Source of the DNA: Frankiales bacterium
Lineage (GTDB): Bacteria; Actinomycetota; Actinomycetes; Mycobacteriales; SCTD01
Reading direction: 5' to 3'
DNA: 14,803 nucleotides
NCBI GenBank assembly: GCA_025966295.1
Contig: JAOPVD010000070.1
Location: forward strand, 1 to 14,803
The notes beneath the pieces are model-generated. The model did no database searches, was not told where the DNA came from, and saw nothing but the letters and a program-made list of their open reading frames with translations. Numbering within the stretch: the stretch's first letter is position 1; each line of letters begins with the position of its first letter. Below are positions 7,552-14,320 of the stretch, piece after piece. A program made the position numbers and the translations under genes.

Positions 7552-10500
7552 GTGCCTGACGCCAGCCTCCCGAACGGGATCTACGAACGCCTCCTCACTC
7601 GGGACCTGTTGGCGCGGCTGACAGGCCTGCGGCACACCATCACCGCTGTCGACGAGGCCGAGCAGGCCGACGTCCTCGGCGAGTACGTCGGCCGTCGAGT
7701 CGCCGACGCCCTCCTGCGCCTGCCCGCTGAGGAGCGGGTGCCGAAGGCCAACGCCCTTTTGGCACTCCTGGGTGACACGATCGTCGAGCCGGGCCCTCAC
7801 GTACTCATGGCGGCGGCCCAAGAAGAGCAGCCGGGCGTGTGGAAGCTGCTGCAGACCCGGCCCGCCGTACCGCTGTCGCGCCCGGCCCTGCTCACCAACG
7901 CCAGCTCCGACCCCAAGCTGGGCGCTGAACTGCGGGCCGAGCTCGTCACGGCCGACCGCGTCGACCTGCTCTGTGCGTTCGTGAAGTGGTACGGACTCCG
8001 GGTCCTGGAAGCCGAGCTGCGCGAGCTGAAGACGCGGGACGTTCCCCTGCGCGTCCTGACGACCACCTACATGGGCGCCACCGACCGCACGGCCCTCGAC
8101 CGGCTCGTTCGCGACTTCGGCGCCGAGGTGAAGGTCAACTACGAGACGCAGTCGACCCGCCTGCACGCCAAGGCCTGGCTCTTCCGCCGCGCCAGCGGCT
8201 ACGACACGGCGTACGTGGGCTCCTCGAACCTGAGCCGCGCGGCTCTGCTGGACGGGCTGGAGTGGAACGTGAAGCTGGCCGGCTCCCACACTCCTGAGCT
8301 GCTCGCCAAGTTCGAGGCCACCTTCGACTCGTACTGGTCCGATCCGGCCTTCGTCACCTACGACCCGGACACCGACGCCGACAGGCTCGACCAGGCCCTG
8401 GCCGTCGCCGGCGGGCTGCAGGACCGCGGCACCGTGACGTTCTCGGTCAGCGGGCTGGAGGTGCGGCCGTACCCGCACCAGCAGGAGATCCTCGATCGGC
8501 TCGACGTGGAGCGTGAGGTCCACGGCCGGCACCGCAACCTGGTCATCGCGGCGACCGGCACCGGCAAGACTGTCGTCGCCGCGCTGGACTACGCCCGCCT
8601 GCCCGACCGCCCGTCACTGCTGTTCGTCGCCCACCGCCAGGAGATCCTTCAGCAGTCGCTGCGCACCTACCGCGAGGTCCTCGCGGACGGCGCCTTCGGC
8701 GAGCTGTACGTCGGTGGCTCGACACCCGAGCGGTGGCGGCACGTGTTCGCGAGCGTGCAGAGCCTCTCCTCGTACGGCATCACACGGTTGGCCGCCGAGC
8801 ACTTCGACATCGTGGTGATCGACGAGTTCCACCACGCCGAAGCGGCGACGTATCGACGGCTCCTCGACCACCTCCAGCCTCGCGAGCTCCTCGGGCTGAC
8901 GGCTACTCCGGAGCGCACCGACGGCGTCGACGTCCGCTCGATGTTCGGCGGTAGGGCCGCCGCGGAGCTCCGTCTCTGGGACGCCCTCGAGAACGACCTG
9001 CTGTGCCCGTTCCACTACTTCGGGGTGAGCGACGCGACGGATCTGTCGCAACTGGACTGGCGACGCGGGGAGTACGACGTCGCCGCCCTCGAGAACGTCT
9101 ACACCGCGGACGACGCACGAGTGCGCATCGTGCTGCGCGAGGTCCGCGACAAGGTCCGCGACGTGTCCGCGATGCGCGCCCTTGGCTTCTGCGTTTCCGT
9201 CCGCCACGCCGAATACATGGCTGAACGCTTCACCGCGGCAGGGATCCCCTCGCTGGCCGTCTCGGGCAAGACCTCACGCGAGGAGCGGGCGGCCGCGCTC
9301 CAGGCGCTCCGCGACCGGCGCGTCAACGTGCTGTTCGCGGTCGACCTGTTCAATGAGGGCCTCGACATCCCGGACGTTGACACGCTGCTCCTGCTGCGTC
9401 CTACCCAGAGCGCCACGGTGTTCCTCCAGCAGCTTGGCCGGGGCCTGCGCCGGACAGCCGACAAGCCCGTCCTCACGGTGCTCGACTTCATCGGGCAGCA
9501 GCGTCGGGAGTTCCGCTTTGACCTGAAGTACCGGGCGTTGACCGGCACGAGCCGGTCCGGACTGGAGCGGCAGCTGGAGCGGGGCTTTGCCTTCCTGCCC
9601 TCCGGATGCGAGCTCGTCCTCGACGAAGTGGCTCGTGCGGTTGTCCTCGAGAACGTCAAGCGGCAGCTCAAGCTCAACCGAAAGGAGCTCGTTCAGGAGA
9701 TCCGCAACCACGGTGACCTCGACCTGGCGGAGTGGCTCCGGGAGAGCGGCCGGGAGCTGACCGATGTGTTCCGAGCAGGCTCTTGGACAGCCCTCCGTCG
9801 CACGGCTGGCCTCTCCACGCCCGCCGTAGGACCGGCGGACGAACAGCTACTCAAGCGGACGGCCGCCTTCGCCCACGTTGACGACGTCGAACGCGCAACG
9901 CTGTACACCCTGTTCCTCAGCGAGCCGGTCCAGTACGACCAGCTCGCGGAACGCGAACAGCGCTTCGCCCGGATGCTCTTCTTCTCGCTCTGGCCCAACG
10001 GCGGTGGGTTCACCAGCTACCAACGGGGCTTCGATCTGCTCGCCATGAGCCCCGCGGTCTGCGACGACCTCCGGCAGGTCATCGCGCTGGGCCTGGCGAA
10101 CGCCGAGCATGTGAGTGGGCCGCTTGAGGCCGGCATGCAGCAGGTGACGATGCGAAGCAACGCCCACTACAGCCGCGAAGAGACGTTGGCTGCCTTGGAC
10201 TGGGCTTCCTTGGAGCGAAAGCCGTCAGCCTTCGTCGCTGGTGTGGTGTGGTCCGAGGCCGTTCAGACGGACGCGTTCTTCGTCACCCTGCGCAAGTCCG
10301 AGCAGGACTACTCCCCCACCACGATGTACCACGACTATGCGATCAGCCCCGAGCTGTTCCACTGGGAGTCGCAGAACGCCACCGCCGTGGCCTCGCCGAC
10401 GGGGCAGCGCTATGTGCACCATCGCCAGCAGGGCAGCCATGTACTGCTGCTCGCCCGGGAGACCAGGTCGACGGAGTGGAAGGGGCCCCGGCCCTTTCTG

Positions 10501-10617
10501 TGCCTGGGCCCGGCCTCGTATGTCTCGCATGAGGGCGAACGGCCGATCGCGATCACCTGGCGACTCAGGCATCCCCTGCCGGTTGACGTGTTTCGGCGGG
10601 CGTCTGTTACTGCTTGA
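7552..10617 (+). CDS. PLD/HKD nuclease - superfamily II helicase - DUF3427-type protein
   Basis: This 1021-residue multidomain protein probably acts on DNA, in defence, repair or restriction. The N-terminal third carries one phospholipase D-type HKD nuclease motif, His205-x-Lys207 followed by GSSN (223-226). Proteins with a single such motif usually act as dimers. The helicase follows, with Walker A ATGTGKT (Lys339), the DEAH-like box DEFHH (424-428), the motif III TATP (450-453), and motif VI QQLGRGLRR (626-634) preceded by NEGLDIPDVD. The long C-terminus (about 650-1021) resembles DUF3427, including an SPTTMYHDYAISPELFHWES stretch near residues 922-941. The start is the GTG at 7552, the only standard start after the in-frame stop at 7513. 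No good Shine-Dalgarno sequence precedes it, so the message may be leaderless or weakly translated. It is divergent from the DUF559 gene. I know this architecture as a helicase fused to an HKD nuclease, and its biological role is inference. Confidence 0.85.
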   Translation: MPDASLPNGIYERLLTRDLLARLTGLRHTITAVDEAEQADVLGEYVGRRVADALLRLPAEERVPKANALLALLGDTIVEPGPHVLMAAAQEEQPGVWKLLQTRPAVPLSRPALLTNASSDPKLGAELRAELVTADRVDLLCAFVKWYGLRVLEAELRELKTRDVPLRVLTTTYMGATDRTALDRLVRDFGAEVKVNYETQSTRLHAKAWLFRRASGYDTAYVGSSNLSRAALLDGLEWNVKLAGSHTPELLAKFEATFDSYWSDPAFVTYDPDTDADRLDQALAVAGGLQDRGTVTFSVSGLEVRPYPHQQEILDRLDVEREVHGRHRNLVIAATGTGKTVVAALDYARLPDRPSLLFVAHRQEILQQSLRTYREVLADGAFGELYVGGSTPERWRHVFASVQSLSSYGITRLAAEHFDIVVIDEFHHAEAATYRRLLDHLQPRELLGLTATPERTDGVDVRSMFGGRAAAELRLWDALENDLLCPFHYFGVSDATDLSQLDWRRGEYDVAALENVYTADDARVRIVLREVRDKVRDVSAMRALGFCVSVRHAEYMAERFTAAGIPSLAVSGKTSREERAAALQALRDRRVNVLFAVDLFNEGLDIPDVDTLLLLRPTQSATVFLQQLGRGLRRTADKPVLTVLDFIGQQRREFRFDLKYRALTGTSRSGLERQLERGFAFLPSGCELVLDEVARAVVLENVKRQLKLNRKELVQEIRNHGDLDLAEWLRESGRELTDVFRAGSWTALRRTAGLSTPAVGPADEQLLKRTAAFAHVDDVERATLYTLFLSEPVQYDQLAEREQRFARMLFFSLWPNGGGFTSYQRGFDLLAMSPAVCDDLRQVIALGLANAEHVSGPLEAGMQQVTMRSNAHYSREETLAALDWASLERKPSAFVAGVVWSEAVQTDAFFVTLRKSEQDYSPTTMYHDYAISPELFHWESQNATAVASPTGQRYVHHRQQGSHVLLLARETRSTEWKGPRPFLCLGPASYVSHEGERPIAITWRLRHPLPVDVFRRASVTA

Positions 10618-10667
10618 TCGGGGCCGAGAGCGGAACCGACGTGTCTTGGCGTCCGCCAGAGCGCCGG

Positions 10668-11021
10668 TCAGGTGGTGGCGATGCGCAGGACGAGCACGGC
10701 AACAGACAGCAGCAGCGGTAGGACTGGCTGGCCGGCGCCCTTGCTGTCGCCTACGCGCAGGTGGCCGATCACGGCCCCGAGGAAGTACAGGACGAGGCCG
10801 GTGGCGGCGGCGATGCCGAGCGGTTCGACGGCGAGGCCAAGCAGGATGCCGAGCGCGCCGGCGATCTCCAAGGCGGCGAGCGCCGGCAGCCAGCGCATCG
10901 GGACCCCGACGGTGCCGTGGATGGTGCTGATGACCTGCTCGGCCTTGCGGAGCTTCATCACCGCGGAGGCCACGGCCATAGCGGACAGCAGGGCGGTGAC
11001 GATGACGAGCGCAATGAACAT
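10668..11021 (-). CDS. DoxX-like four-helix membrane protein
   Basis: The 117-residue protein has four hydrophobic segments (about residues 2-20, 43-62, 68-85 and 98-115) and the short PMRWLPALAALEIAGALGIL stretch typical of DoxX-like (DoxX_2) inner-membrane proteins. Family members are often associated with redox or detoxification functions, but the biochemical role is unclear. AAGGA lies on the minus strand at 11031-11027, 5 bases upstream of the ATG at 11021. The gene starts 15 bases after the stop of the LLM oxidoreductase and is almost certainly the last gene of that operon. It converges on the helicase gene with about 50 bases between stops. A short TGGCG/CGCCA palindrome near 10648-10659 is too weak to call a terminator. 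Confidence 0.83.
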   Translation of the reverse strand: MFIALVIVTALLSAMAVASAVMKLRKAEQVISTIHGTVGVPMRWLPALAALEIAGALGILLGLAVEPLGIAAATGLVLYFLGAVIGHLRVGDSKGAGQPVLPLLLSVAVLVLRIATT

Positions 11022-11036
11022 GAGAGTCCTTCTTGG

Positions 11037-12092
11037 CTAGGGCTGGGCGAGGTGCTTGCGGACTTGCGGGAGGACCTCGGTGCCGAGGAGCTCGATGGCG
11101 CGCAGGTAGGTGGCGTGCGGCATGCCGCCAACGTCCATCTGCAGGATCTGCCGTTGGTGTCCGAGGACCTCGTGGAGGCCGAGGATGCGGTCGGCGATCT
11201 CGTTCGGGCTGCCGGCAAAGACCATGCCACCGGGTTCGAGGTCGCGCTCACGGCCGGGAGGGTTCATCGGTGGGCGGCCGGCCTCGGCCGCGCCGGTCGC
11301 AAACATGCGCCGCTCGTGCTCGAGGTAGGTGGCTTTGGCCTGTCGGTCGTCGGGGCCGACGAAGCCGTGTACGGCGACGGCGACGGCCGCCGCGTCGGGC
11401 GGGTGCCCGGCCTGCGCCCAGGCGTCCCGGTAGGCGTGGCCGTACTGCGCCCACCGCTCCGGGGTGCCGCCGAGGATGCCGAGGAACAGCGGTAGGCCGA
11501 GCTGGACCGCCCGCAGGACGGACTCGGGGCTGCCGCCCGAGCCCAGCCAGATTCTCAGCGGCTGCTCGGGGCGTGGCACGACGAGCGCGTCCTGGAGCGG
11601 GCGGCGGCGGTGTGGGCCGGCGAAGGTGACCTGCTCGGAGGCGTTGGCGGCCAGGAGCAGGTCGAGCTTGCTGCTGAACAGCACGTCGTAGTCGCGCTCG
11701 TCGAGGTCAAACAAGCCGAAGGTGATGGTGGACGACCCACGGCCGGCGACCGCTTCGATGCGGCCGGGAGCGATGGCGGCGGCGGTCGCCAGCTGCTGGA
11801 ACACCCGCAGCGGCTCGTCGGTCGACAGCACGGTGACGGCGGTGCCGAGCCCGATGCGTGAGGTGGACGCGGCGGCGGCCGTCACCAGCGAGGTCGGGGA
11901 CGACTGCGGCATGGAGCGGGTGTGGTGCTCGCCGAAGCCGAAGAAGTCCAGGCCGACGTCCTCGGCGAGGCGGACGGCCTCTAGGACGTCGCGGACCGCC
12001 TGAGCGCTCGGGCCATAGCCGCCGTCAGGCGTGCGGGGCGTGTTGCCGAAGGAGTAGACGCCGAGCTCAAAGCCCGTGCCGGCAGTGGTCAT
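11037..12092 (-). CDS. LLM-class (luciferase-like) flavin-dependent oxidoreductase
   Basis: The 351-residue protein matches bacterial-luciferase-like monooxygenases, which use reduced flavin to oxidise organic substrates with O2 and usually fold as a TIM barrel. Visible features are an N-terminal LGVYSFGN strand, FGFGEHHTRS (residues 51-60), the TSRIGLGTAVTVLSTDEPLR region, and AVAGRGSSTITFGLFDLDERDYDVLF, with LRIWLGSGGSPESV further on. A separate flavin reductase would normally supply FMNH2, and none is seen in the window. The ATG at 12092 overlaps the tetR stop in an ATGA arrangement (12089-12092), so translation is probably coupled. GAGGAG lies 8 bases upstream. The DoxX-like gene follows after 15 bases. 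The substrate is unknown. Co-location with a TetR regulator suggests induction by a small molecule. Confidence 0.92.
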   Translation of the reverse strand: MTTAGTGFELGVYSFGNTPRTPDGGYGPSAQAVRDVLEAVRLAEDVGLDFFGFGEHHTRSMPQSSPTSLVTAAAASTSRIGLGTAVTVLSTDEPLRVFQQLATAAAIAPGRIEAVAGRGSSTITFGLFDLDERDYDVLFSSKLDLLLAANASEQVTFAGPHRRRPLQDALVVPRPEQPLRIWLGSGGSPESVLRAVQLGLPLFLGILGGTPERWAQYGHAYRDAWAQAGHPPDAAAVAVAVHGFVGPDDRQAKATYLEHERRMFATGAAEAGRPPMNPPGRERDLEPGGMVFAGSPNEIADRILGLHEVLGHQRQILQMDVGGMPHATYLRAIELLGTEVLPQVRKHLAQP

Positions 12093-12766
12093 CGGCGGTG
12101 CTCCTCGAGTGGGCAGGACGTCATCGGGTCAGGTCGCTCAAGGCTGCCGCCCCGGCGTCGCATCGCCTCCCGCACGTCGCCCTGAGGGGGTGGGGCAGGA
12201 GCGTCGCGCGCGGCCTCGGCCCGCAGTCCGTCGAGAAGCAGCCCGATCAGGCGCGCGGAGGCGCCAACGGCGATGTGAGGCGTGCGTTCGACGAGGCCGG
12301 CGTTGGCCATGAGCAGCAGCACGACATCCTGGTCGGTGAAGTCGGCCCGCAGAACACCGGCGCGACGGGCTCGCTCGACCAGCCGGACGAGGCCCTCGTA
12401 GGCGCGGCGGCGCAGCGCCTCGATCTCCGGCGCCGACGAGATGTCCATGGTGACGAGGTCGGCCAGGCCACGGTCCTGGGCCTGCATCCCGGTGACCGCC
12501 TCCACGTAGGACCGGAACCCCCGCCACGGGTCGTCGTCCGCGAGGCCCGCCTCGACCGCGCTGACGTGCTCGGCCATACGGTCGGCGAAGACAGCGGCGA
12601 CCAGGTCGCTGCGCGTCGGGAAGCGCCGGTACAGCGTGGCGTTGCCCGTGCCCGCCAAGCGGGCGATCTCGTCGAGCGAGGCGTCCAGGCCCTGCTCGGC
12701 GAACACAGAGCTCGCCGCCTCCACGAGCGCTGCGCGGTTCCGCGCAGCGTCTGCCCTGAGCTTCAT
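12089..12766 (-). CDS. TetR-family transcriptional regulator
   Basis: The 225-residue protein has a classic TetR N-terminal DNA-binding domain. The helix-turn-helix spans about residues 30-55 (LDEIARLAGTGNATLYRRFP followed by TRSDL). A variable ligand-binding and dimerisation domain follows, as is usual for the family. The Arg-rich C-terminus (MRRRGGS) is unremarkable. The start is the ATG at 12766, which places RADAARNRAALVEAA at the N-terminus, as typical for the family. A longer reading to 12820 runs through a palindrome (12786-12805) that is better read as an operator, and a GTG at 12775 is a minor alternative. It is the first gene of a tetR-LLM-doxX operon, overlapping the LLM gene by 4 bases. 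It probably represses its own operon and perhaps the divergent isomerase fusion, releasing on ligand binding. Confidence 0.92.
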   Translation of the reverse strand: MKLRADAARNRAALVEAASSVFAEQGLDASLDEIARLAGTGNATLYRRFPTRSDLVAAVFADRMAEHVSAVEAGLADDDPWRGFRSYVEAVTGMQAQDRGLADLVTMDISSAPEIEALRRRAYEGLVRLVERARRAGVLRADFTDQDVVLLLMANAGLVERTPHIAVGASARLIGLLLDGLRAEAARDAPAPPPQGDVREAMRRRGGSLERPDPMTSCPLEEHRR

Positions 12767-12785
12767 GACTCGCACAACGCTCAAG

Positions 12786-12805
12786 AGCGGGGAGCATTCC
12801 CCGCT
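12786..12805. promoter_or_regulatory. Perfect 20-base palindrome, candidate TetR operator
   Basis: The site AGCGGGGAGCATTCCCCGCT has two perfect 8-base arms (AGCGGGGA and TCCCCGCT) around a 4-base centre. It lies 20 bases upstream of the tetR ATG and in the divergent region shared with the isomerase fusion. Size, symmetry and position fit a TetR-family operator, with autoregulation of the operon as the natural reading. A partial promoter overlaps it on the minus strand, GTGGAC followed after 16 bases by AATGCT. A leader-RNA hairpin is an alternative. Confidence 0.65.
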
Positions 12806-13084
12806 TCCGTCCTGGTCCACGGCGCCCGGCTCGCGACGGCCTGCTGGAGCGGCCTACGCACCGGTTCCGACTGTGTCCAGAACGCGACGTCGCGAGCGGT
12901 CGCCGCATCACCCTCGTGGGAGGAGGACGTTCCGGTCGCACGCGTGACGGGTAGGGCGCTGGCGGTTCCGTGCCGGGGCCCGCGAACATCCCGGCATTTC
13001 CGAACAGCAGCAGCTCAGCCACCTCCAAGCAACGATCCCAGCCGAGTGCTGCCGAAGGAATGGTGTCCGTCCGGAAGAGGGATC
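12806..13084. other. Intergenic region upstream of the isomerase-DUF3237 gene
   Basis: Together with the palindrome next to it, about 320 bases separate the divergent starts of tetR and the isomerase fusion. No second copy of the 20-base palindrome, no small gene with a plausible start and no confident promoter for the isomerase gene was found. The ribosome-binding site of the isomerase gene is a weak GAGGG at 13077-13081. Confidence 0.45.
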
Positions 13085-13855
13085 ATGGAGTTCCTGGTCG
13101 AGTTCGACATCGACGTCCCCGAGGGGACGGCCGAGTCCGACGTCGAGAAGCGCCGGAGTGCCGAGGCCACCGCCGCCGCGGACCTGGCTCGCGAGGGGCA
13201 GCTCGTACGGGTTTGGAAGCCGTCGGCCGGGCCGGAGGAGTGGAAGGTCCTCAGCCTGTTCCGCGCGGACAGCCCGGCGCAGCTCGACGGGATTCTCGAC
13301 AGGCTGCCGCTCCGCAGCTGGATGCAGATCGCCGTCACGCCGCTCGAGCCGCACCCCAGCGACCCGGCCGGCACGCGGGTCGGCCCGTTCGAGCTCCCCC
13401 ACCCCAGCCTGACGCCGGTCTACCGCCTGGACGCCGCTCTGGGAGTGCCCCTGGATCTTGGCGACACCGTGCACGGCCATCGCCGGATCGTGCCGCTGAC
13501 CGGCGGGACCTTCACCGGTCCAGAACTCAGCGGCACGCTGGTCCCCGGTGCCAGCGCCGACTGGCAGACGGTGCTGCCCGACGGCACCGCGCTGGGCGAC
13601 ATCCGCTACACGCTGCGAACACACGCCGGCGACCTGCTCGACGTCCGGTCGCGTGCCGTGCGCCACGGCCCGGCCGAGGTCCTCGCCCGTCTGGGCCGTG
13701 GTGAGGACGTCGACGCCGGCGAGTACACGTTCCGCGACGCTACGCGGATCGAGACCTCGGCGCCGGAGCTCGACTGGCTGAACAAGGGCGTCTTCATCAG
13801 CGTCGCCGGACGCCAGGCCGCCGGCGTCAGCTACGAGACCTACCTCGTCGGCTGA
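13085..13855 (+). CDS. Muconolactone isomerase-like domain fused to DUF3237
   Basis: The 256-residue protein has two domains. Residues 1-92 match the muconolactone delta-isomerase family (MEFLVEFDIDVP at the start, EATAAADLAREGQLVRVWKP in the middle, RSWMQIAVTPLEPHP at the end). Canonical members isomerise muconolactone in the beta-ketoadipate pathway, but many relatives are uncharacterised. Residues about 103-256 match DUF3237, a small beta-rich domain of unknown function (GHRRIVPLTGGTFTGPELSG, ADWQTVLPDG, RYTLRTHAGDLL, FRDATRIETSAPELDWLNKG). The frame is continuous. The ATG at 13085 is preferred because it begins at the domain's first strand. An in-frame GTG at 13046 is possible. A weak GAGGG precedes it. 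The gene is divergent from tetR across a region holding the 20-base palindrome, so co-regulation is plausible. No other beta-ketoadipate gene is present, so a classical pathway role is doubtful. Confidence 0.85.
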   Translation: MEFLVEFDIDVPEGTAESDVEKRRSAEATAAADLAREGQLVRVWKPSAGPEEWKVLSLFRADSPAQLDGILDRLPLRSWMQIAVTPLEPHPSDPAGTRVGPFELPHPSLTPVYRLDAALGVPLDLGDTVHGHRRIVPLTGGTFTGPELSGTLVPGASADWQTVLPDGTALGDIRYTLRTHAGDLLDVRSRAVRHGPAEVLARLGRGEDVDAGEYTFRDATRIETSAPELDWLNKGVFISVAGRQAAGVSYETYLVG

Positions 13856-13863
13856 CGGCGGCG

Positions 13864-14156
13864 CCAGACGACGGTGAGCCCGGCGACCTGAAAGGGCAGT
13901 CGCTCCTTGTCCCGAAGCAGGTTGACTGACTCCAGCTCACAGATGGCGACGAGCTTGACGTCGGCGGATGGTCTTCGCCCGCGTGCGCAAGGAGCGCCGT
14001 GGCCATCTCGTCGAGGGCCGACTCGTTCAACGGCCCGTCGGACGAGACACGTGTGGCCAGCCCGAAGCGGACCCACCACGGCTGCCTTGCTGCCCAGGTG
14101 ATCAGTTCCGCGGTCCCAGGTCGGCCTGGGGCAACGGACTTACCGGCGAAAGTCAT
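13864..14156 (-). pseudogene. Remnant of an AAA-ATPase N-terminus, frameshifted and truncated
   Basis: From an ATG at 14156 the minus strand reads a protein-like stretch including AELITWAARQPWWVRFGLAT and DEMATALLAHAGED. Near 13965 a one-base frame change is needed to continue into ADVKLVAICELESVNLLRDK and ERLPFQVAGLTVVW. Joined together, these resemble, from memory, the N-terminus of large single-chain AAA ATPases. In those proteins a W-x-R-D-A-L helix is followed by a strand and then by VVYGDNGAGKSG, the Walker A motif. Here the similarity stops right before where Walker A would begin, so the ATPase is lost, and the reading continues into the 3' end of the neighbouring isomerase gene. No good ribosome-binding site precedes the ATG. 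This looks like a decayed gene fragment, possibly of a defence-type ATPase. Chance similarity or two short real ORFs are alternatives. Confidence 0.55.
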
Positions 14157-14197
14157 GCGGATGCTGCGCCCCGGACTACCCGTGACGGGCAGGGCTA

Positions 14198-14239
14198 CTC
14201 GTGTCCCCCCGGAGCGAGTGGGCTCCGGGGGGACACGAG
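14198..14239. terminator. Perfect 17-base-pair hairpin, likely nrdJ terminator
   Basis: Arms CTCGTGTCCCCCCGGAG (14198-14214) and CTCCGGGGGGACACGAG (14223-14239) are perfectly complementary around an 8-base loop. The hairpin lies about 80 bases beyond the nrdJ stop, on its downstream side, with no coding sequence between. There is no T-tract, but strong hairpins without one are common terminators in actinobacteria. It could act in both directions or be a REP-like element. Confidence 0.72.
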
Positions 14240-14285
14240 GCTCGGTCAGATTCACGGCCGTGACAGCCGCCCGTCACCTGCACGA

Positions 14286-14301
14286 GTCCCCGGGAGGGGA
14301 C
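14286..14301. terminator. Short hairpin just after the nrdJ stop
   Basis: GTCCCC (14286-14291) and GGGGAC (14296-14301) form a 6-base-pair GC stem with a 4-base loop, 19 bases beyond the nrdJ stop. It may be an accessory terminator or RNA-stabilising stem in front of the much stronger hairpin at 14198-14239. It could also be chance. Confidence 0.35.
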
Positions 14302-14320
14302 ACGGTGAAGAGGGTGCGAA

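Noticed and set aside
12767..12820. Longer N-terminus of the TetR protein from an ATG at 12820
   Set aside because: The extra 18 residues are not typical of the family and would place the perfect palindrome inside the coding sequence.
11858..13084. Plus-strand open frame leading into the isomerase fusion
   Set aside because: It is antisense to the LLM and tetR genes. Protein similarity begins only at the ATG at 13085.
14114..14130. Small inverted repeat CCCAGG/CCTGGG
   Set aside because: Only 6 base pairs in GC-rich DNA inside the decayed gene, so chance is likely.
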